A stretch of DNA of 64,000 bases from Agrobacterium larrymoorei. GTDB taxonomy: Bacteria > Pseudomonadota > Alphaproteobacteria > Rhizobiales > Rhizobiaceae. The translations under genes were made by a program, and so were the position numbers. Under the pieces are notes generated by a model. That model did no database searches and was not told the origin of the DNA. It saw nothing but the letters and a program-made list of their open reading frames with translations. Below, in pieces: positions 36,140 to 46,455 of the stretch (position 1 is its first letter; the number at the start of each line of letters is the position of its first letter). The stretch covers positions 262,001-326,000 of the forward strand of contig NZ_CP039691.1 in the NCBI RefSeq assembly GCF_005145045.1, read 5' to 3'.

Positions 36140-37321
36140 TCAGCCAGACTTCAGATAATCTTCGACCAGTTCGACCCAGAATGCCGTTCCGATTGGCAGG
36201 ATGTCATCGTTGAAATCGAATTTCGGGTGATGAAGCGGCGGATCGTTTTCGGTGCGTTTGGTGCCCAGGAAGAAGTAGGCTCCGGGACGCTTTTCCAGCA
36301 TATAGGCGAAATCTTCAGCCCCCATGGACGGACGAGGCATTTCCATTACTTTGTCCGAGCCTACAAACCGAGATGCCAAGCCCATAACGTAATCAGTTTC
36401 AGCCTTGTGGTTGACGGTCGGGCTATAGCCGCGCTGATAATCCAGCGTCACGGTCATCCCGTAACTCGCAGCCTGCCCTTCTGCAACCAGTCGGATACGC
36501 TTCTCAAGTTCATCACGTGCTTCGGGATCAAAAGAACGGATCGTCAGTAACATCTCGGCTGTTTCTGGGATCACGTTGCTCGCCACCCCCGCGTGAAAGG
36601 CACCGACGGTTACCACGGTTGGCATCAAAGGGTGGATGTTACGGGAAACGATGGTTTGCAGCGCCATGATGATGCTAGCTCCCGCAACGATCGGGTCCGA
36701 TGCGATTTGAGGTTCGGCGCCGTGTCCACCATAACCTTTGACGATGATCTTGCATTCGTCCACCGCCGCCATAATGGGGCCGTCGCGGAGAACGAAGTGA
36801 CCGAAGGGATGTGCTGGCTCATTGTGTAGCGCAAACACCGCATCACACGGAAAACGTTCAAACAATCCGTCTTCGATCATAATGCGCGCGCCGCCGAAAT
36901 TCTCTTCGGCCGGCTGGAAAATCAGATTGACGGTGCCATCGAAATTACGACGTTCCGCAATGATTTTCGCTGCGCCGAGCAGCATGGCGGTATGTCCGTC
37001 GTGGCCACAAGCATGCATCATGCCGGGGTTTTCGCTAGCATAATCCGCGCCCGTTTCCTCGTGGATCGGAAGCGCGTCGATATCGGCGCGAATACCCACG
37101 CTTTTGCCGCTGTTTCCGTGTCGCAACGTGGCAACGACGCCCGTACCGGCCAGACCTCTCGTCACCTCGTACCCCATGGATACCAGCCGATCCGCGATGA
37201 AATCGGATGTCTTGAATTCCGACAGGCCGATTTCGGGGTGACGATGCAAGTGCCGACGGATTTCGACAACCTCCTCCATGATATTGGATGAAGCGGAGAT
37301 GGTTTTGGTTTGGGACGTCAT
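36140..37321 (-). CDS. M20-family amidohydrolase (hippurate hydrolase / N-acyl-amino-acid hydrolase type)
   Basis: A 393-residue dinuclear-metal amidohydrolase. Metal and catalytic motifs are GIRADIDALPI, MMHACGHDGHTAMLLGAAK, FQPAEENFGGA, the dimerisation-domain histidine in YGGHGAEPQ, and the C-terminal SMGAEDFAYMLEKRPGAY. Relatives hydrolyse hippurate, N-acyl amino acids or indole-acetyl-amino acids, so the substrate cannot be fixed. I chose ATG 37321 (MTSQTKTISASS) because the conserved part begins about 15 residues later; an ATG 15 codons upstream is possible. Confidence 0.9.
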   Translation of the reverse strand: MTSQTKTISASSNIMEEVVEIRRHLHRHPEIGLSEFKTSDFIADRLVSMGYEVTRGLAGTGVVATLRHGNSGKSVGIRADIDALPIHEETGADYASENPGMMHACGHDGHTAMLLGAAKIIAERRNFDGTVNLIFQPAEENFGGARIMIEDGLFERFPCDAVFALHNEPAHPFGHFVLRDGPIMAAVDECKIIVKGYGGHGAEPQIASDPIVAGASIIMALQTIVSRNIHPLMPTVVTVGAFHAGVASNVIPETAEMLLTIRSFDPEARDELEKRIRLVAEGQAASYGMTVTLDYQRGYSPTVNHKAETDYVMGLASRFVGSDKVMEMPRPSMGAEDFAYMLEKRPGAYFFLGTKRTENDPPLHHPKFDFNDDILPIGTAFWVELVEDYLKSG

Positions 37322-37873
37322 GATGGGAATTCCAGTTTCCTGCTCAGGCTTGCGAGTGCCCGGCATAATCTCAAGGCAGAGGAATAGCAGCATTGGCGAG
37401 TGCTGGTAAGACCGGAGCCGCACACCCCGATATTTCGCCGCTTGCGCAGGAACAAAACAGATGGCATGGAACTGAAAGCGCCTTGAAACATTCCCAAGCT
37501 TCGGGTCACATCGCTTCGAGAAAAGAAGCAGGATCGTGCTTGAAGAGGGGATTTTGAAAGGGCGTGGACGTTTTCGCATTGGGGGAGTGGGCGAAACATT
37601 TGCGAAGGTGGGATTTATATCCCTGCCTCAACTCGCGATATATCTTCCAAGCCATTGATATTGCTTTTTAAAATCCCATGCGCCCAAAAAAGCCACTATG
37701 TTGGGCGAGCACTTCAATCCCAATCGTCGTTCGCTGGTTCGCGACGGTTCAGCAAAGGTTCAGGATCGGCGCGAAATAAAGCTACGTTGTTTCAATCTCG
37801 ACAAGCAAACTGAAACAAGTACCGGTTAAGACAAGTCTAAAGCATCTCCATTCAGGGTCCAGAATACGAGCCG
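37322..37873. other. Intergenic leader region upstream of chvB
   Basis: About 550 bp without a convincing gene. It must carry promoters for the minus-strand amidohydrolase and plus-strand chvB. Visible elements are CGCCCAA (37681-37687) / TTGGGCG (37701-37707), two direct GGTTCAG copies 11 bases apart (37746 and 37757), and TTGTTTCA (37787-37794) / TGAAACAA (37811-37818), an 8-bp perfect inverted repeat close to the chvB start. None is a motif I recognise with certainty. Confidence 0.6.
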
Positions 37874-40800
37874 ATGTCATTTCATATTACGCCGACCGCC
37901 GCCGCCCGTGATTCAGAAACCAAGCAGATCGATCACAACGATTCGATCCGGTCCGTCTATTTCAATATAGACGAACTGAAGGCTTGCGGAGCCGAGCTTT
38001 CAAAGTCCGGTGCCGAAACCCTGCCGGGCTTCATGGAGTTCGATTTCTTCGCGCGTCACCGCGAGAATGAAAAAGAAATTCTGAGAGTGTACCGCACGAC
38101 GGCGGTGGATTCGGAAAACGGCCAGACGATTACGCCTGCTGCCGAGTGGTTGTTGGACAACCACTACGTGATCGAAGAGGCGATCCAGGAAGTCCGCCGC
38201 GACTTCCCGCGCAAGTTCTATCGTCAGCTTCCGACGATGAAGGTCGGCAATGTCGAAATTCCGCGGGTTATGGCGCTGGCTTGGCTTTATGTGGCCCATA
38301 CGCACAGTACGGTATCGCGTGAAAGCCTGACGGCGCTTGTCGAAGGCTTCCAGACATCCAGCACATTGCAGATCGGTGAGCTTTGGGCCCTGCCCTCCTT
38401 CCTCCGCTTCGTGCTGATCGAAAACCTGCGCCGCATTTCCATTCGCGTGGAGCGTTCGCGCCGCATGCGCCAGAAGGCGAATGAGGTTGTCGATGAAATC
38501 ATCCGCCTCAACGAGGCCGAGCCTTCCGCCGAATTCCTGAAGCAGATCGACCCGCTGGTCGATGATCCGACCTTCGCAACGCAGTTCCTCTACCGTCTGA
38601 GAAACGGTTCACAGACATCGAACTTTGCGCTGAACTGGCTGGAAGAGCGTCTTCACAGCGTCGGTACCGACGCCGAAAACGTGATGATGGCGGAGCATAA
38701 CCGCCTCGCCTCCGGCAATGTGACGATGGGTAACATCGTCAAGAGCCTGCGCGAGATCGATGATACGGAATGGTCGGTCTGGTTCGAGGAAGTCAGCCAT
38801 ATCGACAAGGTTCTGCGTGAGCAGACCGATTACGAGACACTGGATTTCGGCTCACGCAATACTTACCGCAACACCGTGGAGCTTCTGGCACGCCGGTCCT
38901 CCAAGACCGAAGTGGAAGTCGCCCAGACTGCGGTCGACATGGTGGCCGAGACCGCTTCGTCCAACGAGACATATCCGCATCAGCCGAATGTCGGCTCCTT
39001 CCTCGTCGGCCAGCGCCGCAAGGAGCTTGAGAAACGGATCGGCTATAACCCGCTTGTCTCGCAGAAGATCGTGCGCGTTATGCGCCGGTTCAACTGGATG
39101 GCGGTTGCGGCACCGGTTCTGGTGTTGACTGCGATTGCCATGCTTGCCGTGGGCTGGTTCCTGGCAGAAGCGGGCATGCCCTGGTACGTGGTTACGGCGT
39201 TCCTGCTGATGTTTGCGCTTCCGGCGTCGGAAGGCGCGACGGGTCTCTTCAACACGCTGGTCACATTCTTCGTCAAGCCGTTCCGCCTCGTCGGTTACGA
39301 GTTCAAGAACGGCATTCCTGAAGATGCGCGTACCCTGGTCGCCGTGCCGTGCATGATCACCAGTCGCGATGCCGTCGATGAGATGATCCGCAATCTCGAG
39401 GTTCATTATCTCGCCAATCCGCATGGTGAAATCTACTTCTCGCTGATCAGCGACTGGCGCGATGCCCAGCAGGAGCAGACGCCCGAGGATGTGGAAATAC
39501 TTGACTATGCCAAACGCGAAATCGCAACGCTTTCGGCGCGCTACGCCTTTGATGGCAAGACCCGCTTCTTCCTGCTGCATCGCCGCCGCATCTACAATCC
39601 GTCCGAAGGTTGCTGGATGGGCTGGGAGCGCAAGCGCGGCAAGCTGCATGAACTGAACCTGCTGCTGCGCGGCGACAAGGATACGACCTTCCTCAGCGGC
39701 GCCAATATCGTGCCTGAGAACGTCAAATACGTGATGACACTGGATGCGGATACGCGCCTGATGCGCGACGCCGTGACCAAGCTCGTCGGCAAGATGCATC
39801 ACCCGATCAACCGACCGGTTCACGATGCAGAGACCGGTCGCGTCATCCACGGCTACGGTCTTCTGCAGCCGCGTGTCACACCGTCTCTGACGACCGGTAA
39901 GGACGCATCCGTCTTCCAGCGCGTTTTCTCGATCAATCGCGGTATCGATCCTTATGTCTTTACCGTGTCCGACGTCTACCAGGACCTGACCTCGGAAGGC
40001 ACCTTCACGGGTAAGGGTCTGTATGACGTCGATGCTTTCGAAACGGCGCTCAAGGGCCGTATCGAAGAAAATGCCGTTCTATCGCACGACCTTCTTGAAG
40101 GCTCCTTTGCGCGCTGCGCATTGGTGACCGATGTGGAACTGGTTGAAGACTTCCCGACCCGTTACGAGGTGGAAGTTTCGCGTCAGCATCGCTGGGCGCG
40201 TGGCGACTGGCAGCTGCTGCCTTATATTCTCGATGCCGCGCGCGGCGTTACTCCGCTTGGCCGCTGGAAGATGATCGACAATCTCCGTCGTTCACTGACG
40301 CCGATTGCTTGGTTCGTTGCATCCGTCCTCGGCTGGTACTTCATGGGTCCGTTCGGCGCGCTGATCTGGCAGATCCTGCTGATCTTCTCGCTCTTCGTTG
40401 CCCCGACGATCTCGCTGCTGTCCGGTCTCGTGCCGCGCTCCACCGATATCGTGCCGCAGGCGCATTTCCATACGATCTGGTCTGAAATCCGCGCGACCAA
40501 TGCGCAGGTTGCCCTGCGCATCGTCTTCATCGCGGATGGCGCATGCATGATGGCGGATGCCATCGGTCGTTCGCTCTATCGTCTCTTCGTTAGCCGCAAG
40601 CTGATGCTGGAATGGCGCACTGCCGCCAGCATCCAGTCCAGCGCGCAGGGCAGCGTTTTCGATTATTACCGTCAGATGTGGCATGCGCCGGTCGTAGCGC
40701 TGCTCGGCCTGCTGTTCGCTTCGCTTCCGGGAGACAACGCCTTCCTTGTGGGCGTGCCTTTCGCGCTTCTTTGGGTCTTCTCGCCTGTCGTCGCGTGGTA

Positions 40801-43800
40801 TGTCAGCCAGTCGGCTGAGACCGAGGACCGCATGTTCGTGTCCGAGCATGTTTCGAGCGAGCTGAGAAAGATCGCACGTCGCACGTGGCGTTACTACGAA
40901 ACTTTCGTCAACAAGGACGAGAACTATCTGCCGCCGGATAACTTCCAGGAAACGCCGGAGCCGATCGTTGCCAGCCGTACTTCGCCCACTAATATCGGCG
41001 TTTATCTGCTGTCGACTATTTCCGCGCGCCAGTTCGGCTGGATAAGCTTCTCCGATACCATCGAGCGTCTGGAGAAGACCATCGAGACCGTCGAGAAGAT
41101 GGAGAAGTATCGCGGTCACCTCTATAACTGGTACCACACGGATACGCTTCAGACGCTTGGACCGCGTTATGTCTCGGCTGTCGATAGCGGTAACCTCGCA
41201 GGTCACCTGATCGCCATTTCCTCTGCCTGCCGCCAGTGGGCAGAAGCGCCATCGGCGCATCTTCAGGGCAATCTCGATGGTATCGGCGATGTCGCAGGTA
41301 TTGTCCGTGAAAGCCTGAAAGAACTGCCGGACGACCGCAAGAACCTGCGTCCGCTGCATCGTCGTCTGGAAGAGCGCATCATCGGCTTCTCCAACGCGCT
41401 TGCTGCCGTGAAGCGCGAGCATGAGTTTGCGTCCATCCGCGTCATCAACCTTGCGGTTCTGGCGCGTGACATTCAGAAGCTCGCTTCCAACCTCGATCTG
41501 GAAGTGAAGTCCGAGCAAAGTGCAGAAGTGACCCGCTGGGCGCAGATGCTGGTGGATTGCTGTGAAGCGCATATTTCAGATAGCGCCTTCGATCACTCGA
41601 CCATCGATTCGCTTCGCGAGCGTCTCGCATCGCTGAGGGATCGCAGCCGCGATCTCGCCTTCTCCATGGACTTCGGTTTCCTTTATCGCAAGGATCGCCG
41701 TCTGCTCTCCATCGGCTACCGCGTGGAAAGCAAGGAACTGGACGAGGCCTGCTACGACCTTCTGGCCTCCGAGTGCCGTCTGACCAGCCTTTTCGCCATC
41801 GCCAAGGGCGACCTGCCGACGGAGCACTGGTATCGTCTCGGTCGCCAGGTCGTGCCGATTGGCGCCCAGGGTGCGCTGGTCTCCTGGTCGGGCTCGATGT
41901 TCGAATATCTGATGCCGCCGCTTGTCATGCAGGAGCGTCAGGGTGGTATTCTCAACCAGACCAACAATCTGATCGTCCGGGAACAGATGAACCATGGCCG
42001 CCGTCTCGGTACGCCGTGGGGCATCTCCGAAGCCGCTTTTAACGCGCGCGATCATAATATGAACTACCAGTACACCAACTTCGGTGTGCCGACGCTCGGC
42101 CTCAAGCGCGGCCTCGGCCAGAACGCCGTTATCGCGCCTTACGCTTCCATTCTCGCTGCGCAGTATGATCCGGATGGCGCGCTGGAAAACCTTGAAAAGC
42201 TGCGCAAGCTCGGCGCTCTTGGACGCTACGGTTTCCATGATGCCGTGGACTTCACGCCGACCCGTGTGCCGGATGGCAAGGTCTGCGCGGTTGTTTACAA
42301 CTACTACGCCCACCACCATGGCATGTCGATTGCGGCTGTCGCCAACGTGGCATTCGATGGCTTCCTGCGTGAACTCTTCCACGCCGACCCGGTCATCGAG
42401 GCGGCCGAACTGCTGTTGCAGGAAAAGGCGCCGCGCGAAGTGCCGGTCATGAGCGCGAAATACGAGCCGGAAACGCCCGGCAAGGAACAGGCCGACCTGC
42501 TGCGTGCCGAAGTTCGCACGATTGCCGATCCGGCTGTCCGTGACCGCGAAGTGGTGTTCCTGTCGAACGGTCACTATTCGACCATGCTGACGGCGACGGG
42601 TGCCGGTTACTCCAAGTGGAACGGTCAGGCGATCTCGCGCTGGAAGGCCGATCCGACGGAAGATCGCTGGGGCACGTTCCTCTTCCTGCGCGATACGGCA
42701 TCCGGTCAGTGGTGGAGCGCCACGGCTGAGCCGCGTGTCGCTGAAGGCGAAAAGACCAAGACCGTCTTCATGGACGATCGCGCCGAGTTCCACAAAACCG
42801 TGGGTGATCTGCAGAGCGTGGTCGAATGCATCGTCGCCACCGAGCATGATGCGGAAGGCCGCCGCGTCACGCTTCTCAATGTCGGAACGGAAGATCGTTA
42901 CATCGAAGTGACCTCCTATATGGAGCCCGTCATTGCGAATGAAGACGATGACAATGCTCATCCGCTCTTTTCCCGCATGTTCGTGCAGACGGAAATCGGC
43001 AAGCGCGGCGATGTCATTCGTGCATGGCGCAACAAGCGCTCGCCGAGTGAAGCCGGTACCGTTATCGCCCATCTAGCAGCGGACAATGCCGGTTCGTCAC
43101 GCCAGACGGAATTCGAAACGGATCGCGCCAAGTTCCTCGGTCGCGGACGTTCGCTTTCGGAAGCTGCCGCATTCGACGCGGGTGCGACGCTCTCCAGCGC
43201 CGATGGCTTTACGCTCGATCCGATCCTGTCGCTTCGCCGTGTGGTGCGCGTACCGGCGGGCAAGAAAGTCAGTGTGATTTTCTGGACCATCGCCGCACCA
43301 AGCCGCGAAGAGGTCGACAAGGCTATCGATCGCTACCGTCACCCGGATGCTTTCGCGCATGAACTCGTTCATGCCTGGACGCGCACGCAGGTTCAGATGC
43401 GCCATGTCGGCGTCACTTCCCAGCAGGCGGCGGCGTTCCAGCATCTTGCACGTTATCTGGTTTATCCGGATATGCATCTGCGCGCCGATGCGGATACGTT
43501 GAAGACGGGCCTTGCCTCGCAGCGTGCCCTCTGGCCGCTGGCGATTTCGGGCGACTTCCCGATCTTCGCCCTTCGCATAAATGACGACATGGATATGGAC
43601 ATTGCGCGTGAAGCGCTGAGTGCCCATGAATATCTGCGCGCACGTGGCGTGATCTTCGATCTCGTCATCGTCAACGAACGTGCGGCTTCCTATGCCCAGG
43701 ACATGCAGCATGCGCTGGATCACATTTCCGAAGCGCAGCGCCGTATCAATCCGGCAGATGGCGGCAGACCGCATGTCTTCTCGGTGCGCCGCGATCTGAT

Positions 43801-46366
43801 CGACGAGGAAACCTGGTCGGCACTTCTCGCCGCGTCCCGTGTCGTTCTTCACGTCCGCAACGGCAAGATCGTGGATCAGGTGAACCGCGCCGTGTCGCTC
43901 TTTGCGGCCCATCGCGGACCGGACAATGCCAATGTGGCGCTGGCACGCCTGCCTGCACCTGCCTATCCGGTCGCAGATCCTGTCGAGGATGCGCATGATC
44001 TCGATTTCTGGAACGGCTTCGGTGGTTTCACCAAGGACGGGCGTGAATATGTCGTGCGCCTGAACCGCGGCCAATCCACGCCGCATCCATGGATCAACGT
44101 CATCTCCAATGAAAAGTTTGGCTTCCATGTTTCGGCGGAAGGCGCTGGTTTCACATGGAGCAGAAACTCGCGCGACTATCAGTTGACGCCATGGACGAAC
44201 GACCCGGTGACCAATCGTCCCGGCGAGGCGATCTATGTTGCCGATGCCGACAGCGGAAAGATCCACTCGCCGTTCGCCGCTATCGGCCGCCACCCGGAAG
44301 CCGTTTTCGAGGCCCGTCATGGTCTCGGTTACTCCACCTTCCGTAGCGTGGATGATGGTCTCGATATCGAGGTGACGCAGACAGTGGATCGCGAAAAGCC
44401 GGTCAAGCTTTCGCGCCTCACGATCCGCAACGTCGGAACGCAGAACAGACGCCTGAAGACCTATGGTTATGTCGAATGGGTGCTGGGCAATAACACGCAG
44501 AAATCAGCTCCCTTCATCCTCAGCAGCCATGATGAGGAAACGGGCGCACTTTTCGCCTCGAACCCCTACAGCATCGACTATAACAAGAGGGCATCCTTCC
44601 TCTCGCTCGATGCACCATCGACAAGCTTCACCACCAGCAAGCGGGAGTTCATCGGTCGCTATGGCTCGATCCACTCGCCGCAGGCAGTGGTGACGGGTGC
44701 CGCTCTTTCCGGCACCACGGAGCTGGATGGCGCTCCCTGTGCCGCGTTGATGCAGGAAATCCATCTGAAGCCCGGCGAAGAGCGGCATGTGCTGTTCTAT
44801 CTTGGCGATAGCGACACTGTCGAAGAAGCCCGCGCTCTGGTGAAGGATATTCGTCAGGTTGATTTCGATACGGTGCTTCAGGCGAACAAGGATTTCTGGG
44901 CTGGCTTTACCGGCCAGTTGCAGGTGTCCACGCCGGATGCGGGCTTCAACCATCTGGTCAACAGCTGGCTGCCCTATCAGGCGCTTGCCTGCCGCATTCT
45001 GGCACGCACCGCCTTCTACCAGTCCAGCGGTGCCTTCGGTTTCCGTGACCAGTTGCAGGATACGCTTGCCTTCCTGCTCTACCAGCCGGAACTCGCGCGC
45101 AAGCAGATCACGCGTGCAGCCGGGCGTCAGTTCGTGGAAGGTGATGTCCAGCACTGGTGGTTGCCGTTGACGGGTGCAGGTGTCCGCACCACGATCTCCG
45201 ATGACGTGGTCTGGCTCGCCTATGCGACCTATCAGTACATCTCGGCAACGGGCGATAAGGCGATCCTTGACGAGGAAATCCCCTTCCTTAAGGGTGCGGC
45301 GCTGATGCCCGGTCAGCATGACGCGTTCTTCCAGCCGGAAGTCAGCGACAAGACCGCGAGCCTTTATGAGCACGTGGCACTTGCGCTCGATCTTGCGATC
45401 CATCGCACCGGCGAAAACGGTCTTCCGCTCATGCTGGGCGGTGACTGGAACGACGGCATGAACCTCGTCGGTGTTGGCGGCAAGGGTACGAGCGTATGGC
45501 TCGGCTGGTTCCTCTGCGGCACGCTGCGCGATCTTATTGCGATTGCCGAAGAGCGGCGCGATCTTGACCGTGTGGAACGCTGGAAGACGCACCGCGACAA
45601 GCTGCGTGCAGCGCTGGAAACCGCTGGCTGGGATGGCGAATATTATCGTCGTGGTTACTTCGACGATGGTACCCCGCTCGGCTCCTCCACCAGCGACGAA
45701 TGCCAGATCGATTCCCTCGGCCAAAGCTGGAGTGTTCTGTCCGGTGAAGGCGAGGAGCAGCGTTCCCAGCAGGCCATGGATGCCGTGATGACGAAGCTGG
45801 TCGATGAAGAGACGGGGATCATCCGCCTGTTCACGCCGCCTTTCCGTCGCACGCCGCATAATCCTGGCTACATCAAGGGTTATCCGCCGGGTGTCCGTGA
45901 GAATGGCGGTCAATATACGCATGCGGCGACATGGGTCGTGCTGGCGCTCGCCAAGCTCGGTCGCAGCGAGGATGCATGGAAGTGCTTCTCTATGCTGAAC
46001 CCGGTCAACCATGCGCTGGATCGTGGTGCAGCCGAGGCCTATAGCGTGGAGCCCTATGTGGTGACGGCGGATGTCTATGGCGAAAATGCCTATGCCGGTC
46101 GCGGTGGCTGGAGCTGGTACACAGGCTCCGCAGGGCTTCTCTACCGTGCTGCTGTCGAAGGCATACTCGGCATCACGCGGATCGGCGGAAAGCTACATAT
46201 AGAGCCTTCGCTGCCGGAAGGCTGGGATACGTTCTCCGCCAAAATCACGCTGGAAGGCAAGACGAGAGAAGTCGTCGTCAAGCGCACCGCAGGTTCACCG
46301 GACGTCGCCGTTACGCTCGATGGCAAGCCGGCATCGGGTACCGATCGCGCAATTCCGTTCGACTGA
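37874..46366 (+). CDS. chvB: Cyclic beta-1,2-glucan synthase ChvB/NdvB
   Basis: A 2830-residue inner-membrane protein that polymerises and cyclises beta-1,2-glucan from UDP-glucose, needed in this group for hypo-osmotic adaptation and plant or host attachment. Hydrophobic segments lie near residues 410-465, 810-850 and 937-978. The GT84 glucosyltransferase has TLDADTRLM near 620 and RQHRWARGDW near 770. A glycoamylase-like region (QTNNLIVREQMNHGRR, about 1365) follows, and the C-terminal GH94-type phosphorylase domain, which sets ring size, has GDWNDGMN near 2523. The size equals that of the known rhizobial enzymes. It is a single-gene unit closed by a strong terminator. Confidence 0.97.
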   Translation: MSFHITPTAAARDSETKQIDHNDSIRSVYFNIDELKACGAELSKSGAETLPGFMEFDFFARHRENEKEILRVYRTTAVDSENGQTITPAAEWLLDNHYVIEEAIQEVRRDFPRKFYRQLPTMKVGNVEIPRVMALAWLYVAHTHSTVSRESLTALVEGFQTSSTLQIGELWALPSFLRFVLIENLRRISIRVERSRRMRQKANEVVDEIIRLNEAEPSAEFLKQIDPLVDDPTFATQFLYRLRNGSQTSNFALNWLEERLHSVGTDAENVMMAEHNRLASGNVTMGNIVKSLREIDDTEWSVWFEEVSHIDKVLREQTDYETLDFGSRNTYRNTVELLARRSSKTEVEVAQTAVDMVAETASSNETYPHQPNVGSFLVGQRRKELEKRIGYNPLVSQKIVRVMRRFNWMAVAAPVLVLTAIAMLAVGWFLAEAGMPWYVVTAFLLMFALPASEGATGLFNTLVTFFVKPFRLVGYEFKNGIPEDARTLVAVPCMITSRDAVDEMIRNLEVHYLANPHGEIYFSLISDWRDAQQEQTPEDVEILDYAKREIATLSARYAFDGKTRFFLLHRRRIYNPSEGCWMGWERKRGKLHELNLLLRGDKDTTFLSGANIVPENVKYVMTLDADTRLMRDAVTKLVGKMHHPINRPVHDAETGRVIHGYGLLQPRVTPSLTTGKDASVFQRVFSINRGIDPYVFTVSDVYQDLTSEGTFTGKGLYDVDAFETALKGRIEENAVLSHDLLEGSFARCALVTDVELVEDFPTRYEVEVSRQHRWARGDWQLLPYILDAARGVTPLGRWKMIDNLRRSLTPIAWFVASVLGWYFMGPFGALIWQILLIFSLFVAPTISLLSGLVPRSTDIVPQAHFHTIWSEIRATNAQVALRIVFIADGACMMADAIGRSLYRLFVSRKLMLEWRTAASIQSSAQGSVFDYYRQMWHAPVVALLGLLFASLPGDNAFLVGVPFALLWVFSPVVAWYVSQSAETEDRMFVSEHVSSELRKIARRTWRYYETFVNKDENYLPPDNFQETPEPIVASRTSPTNIGVYLLSTISARQFGWISFSDTIERLEKTIETVEKMEKYRGHLYNWYHTDTLQTLGPRYVSAVDSGNLAGHLIAISSACRQWAEAPSAHLQGNLDGIGDVAGIVRESLKELPDDRKNLRPLHRRLEERIIGFSNALAAVKREHEFASIRVINLAVLARDIQKLASNLDLEVKSEQSAEVTRWAQMLVDCCEAHISDSAFDHSTIDSLRERLASLRDRSRDLAFSMDFGFLYRKDRRLLSIGYRVESKELDEACYDLLASECRLTSLFAIAKGDLPTEHWYRLGRQVVPIGAQGALVSWSGSMFEYLMPPLVMQERQGGILNQTNNLIVREQMNHGRRLGTPWGISEAAFNARDHNMNYQYTNFGVPTLGLKRGLGQNAVIAPYASILAAQYDPDGALENLEKLRKLGALGRYGFHDAVDFTPTRVPDGKVCAVVYNYYAHHHGMSIAAVANVAFDGFLRELFHADPVIEAAELLLQEKAPREVPVMSAKYEPETPGKEQADLLRAEVRTIADPAVRDREVVFLSNGHYSTMLTATGAGYSKWNGQAISRWKADPTEDRWGTFLFLRDTASGQWWSATAEPRVAEGEKTKTVFMDDRAEFHKTVGDLQSVVECIVATEHDAEGRRVTLLNVGTEDRYIEVTSYMEPVIANEDDDNAHPLFSRMFVQTEIGKRGDVIRAWRNKRSPSEAGTVIAHLAADNAGSSRQTEFETDRAKFLGRGRSLSEAAAFDAGATLSSADGFTLDPILSLRRVVRVPAGKKVSVIFWTIAAPSREEVDKAIDRYRHPDAFAHELVHAWTRTQVQMRHVGVTSQQAAAFQHLARYLVYPDMHLRADADTLKTGLASQRALWPLAISGDFPIFALRINDDMDMDIAREALSAHEYLRARGVIFDLVIVNERAASYAQDMQHALDHISEAQRRINPADGGRPHVFSVRRDLIDEETWSALLAASRVVLHVRNGKIVDQVNRAVSLFAAHRGPDNANVALARLPAPAYPVADPVEDAHDLDFWNGFGGFTKDGREYVVRLNRGQSTPHPWINVISNEKFGFHVSAEGAGFTWSRNSRDYQLTPWTNDPVTNRPGEAIYVADADSGKIHSPFAAIGRHPEAVFEARHGLGYSTFRSVDDGLDIEVTQTVDREKPVKLSRLTIRNVGTQNRRLKTYGYVEWVLGNNTQKSAPFILSSHDEETGALFASNPYSIDYNKRASFLSLDAPSTSFTTSKREFIGRYGSIHSPQAVVTGAALSGTTELDGAPCAALMQEIHLKPGEERHVLFYLGDSDTVEEARALVKDIRQVDFDTVLQANKDFWAGFTGQLQVSTPDAGFNHLVNSWLPYQALACRILARTAFYQSSGAFGFRDQLQDTLAFLLYQPELARKQITRAAGRQFVEGDVQHWWLPLTGAGVRTTISDDVVWLAYATYQYISATGDKAILDEEIPFLKGAALMPGQHDAFFQPEVSDKTASLYEHVALALDLAIHRTGENGLPLMLGGDWNDGMNLVGVGGKGTSVWLGWFLCGTLRDLIAIAEERRDLDRVERWKTHRDKLRAALETAGWDGEYYRRGYFDDGTPLGSSTSDECQIDSLGQSWSVLSGEGEEQRSQQAMDAVMTKLVDEETGIIRLFTPPFRRTPHNPGYIKGYPPGVRENGGQYTHAATWVVLALAKLGRSEDAWKCFSMLNPVNHALDRGAAEAYSVEPYVVTADVYGENAYAGRGGWSWYTGSAGLLYRAAVEGILGITRIGGKLHIEPSLPEGWDTFSAKITLEGKTREVVVKRTAGSPDVAVTLDGKPASGTDRAIPFD

Positions 46367-46403
46367 TTGATCGGAGGGCAGGCTGTCTGTCCTCCGTCCA
46401 AAT

Positions 46404-46439
46404 AAAAAGCCACGGCGCCGAAGGGTGCCGTGGCTTTTT
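46404..46439. terminator. Bidirectional terminator between chvB and yggS
   Basis: AAAAAGCCACGGC (46404-46416) pairs perfectly with GCCGTGGCTTTTT (46427-46439). The A- and T-runs let it stop transcription from both convergent genes. Confidence 0.9.
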
Positions 46440-46455
46440 GTTGAGATATTATGGT

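Noticed and set aside
41576..43072. Long antisense open frames inside chvB
   Set aside because: chvB is continuous with all domains; the opposite frames are composition shadows.
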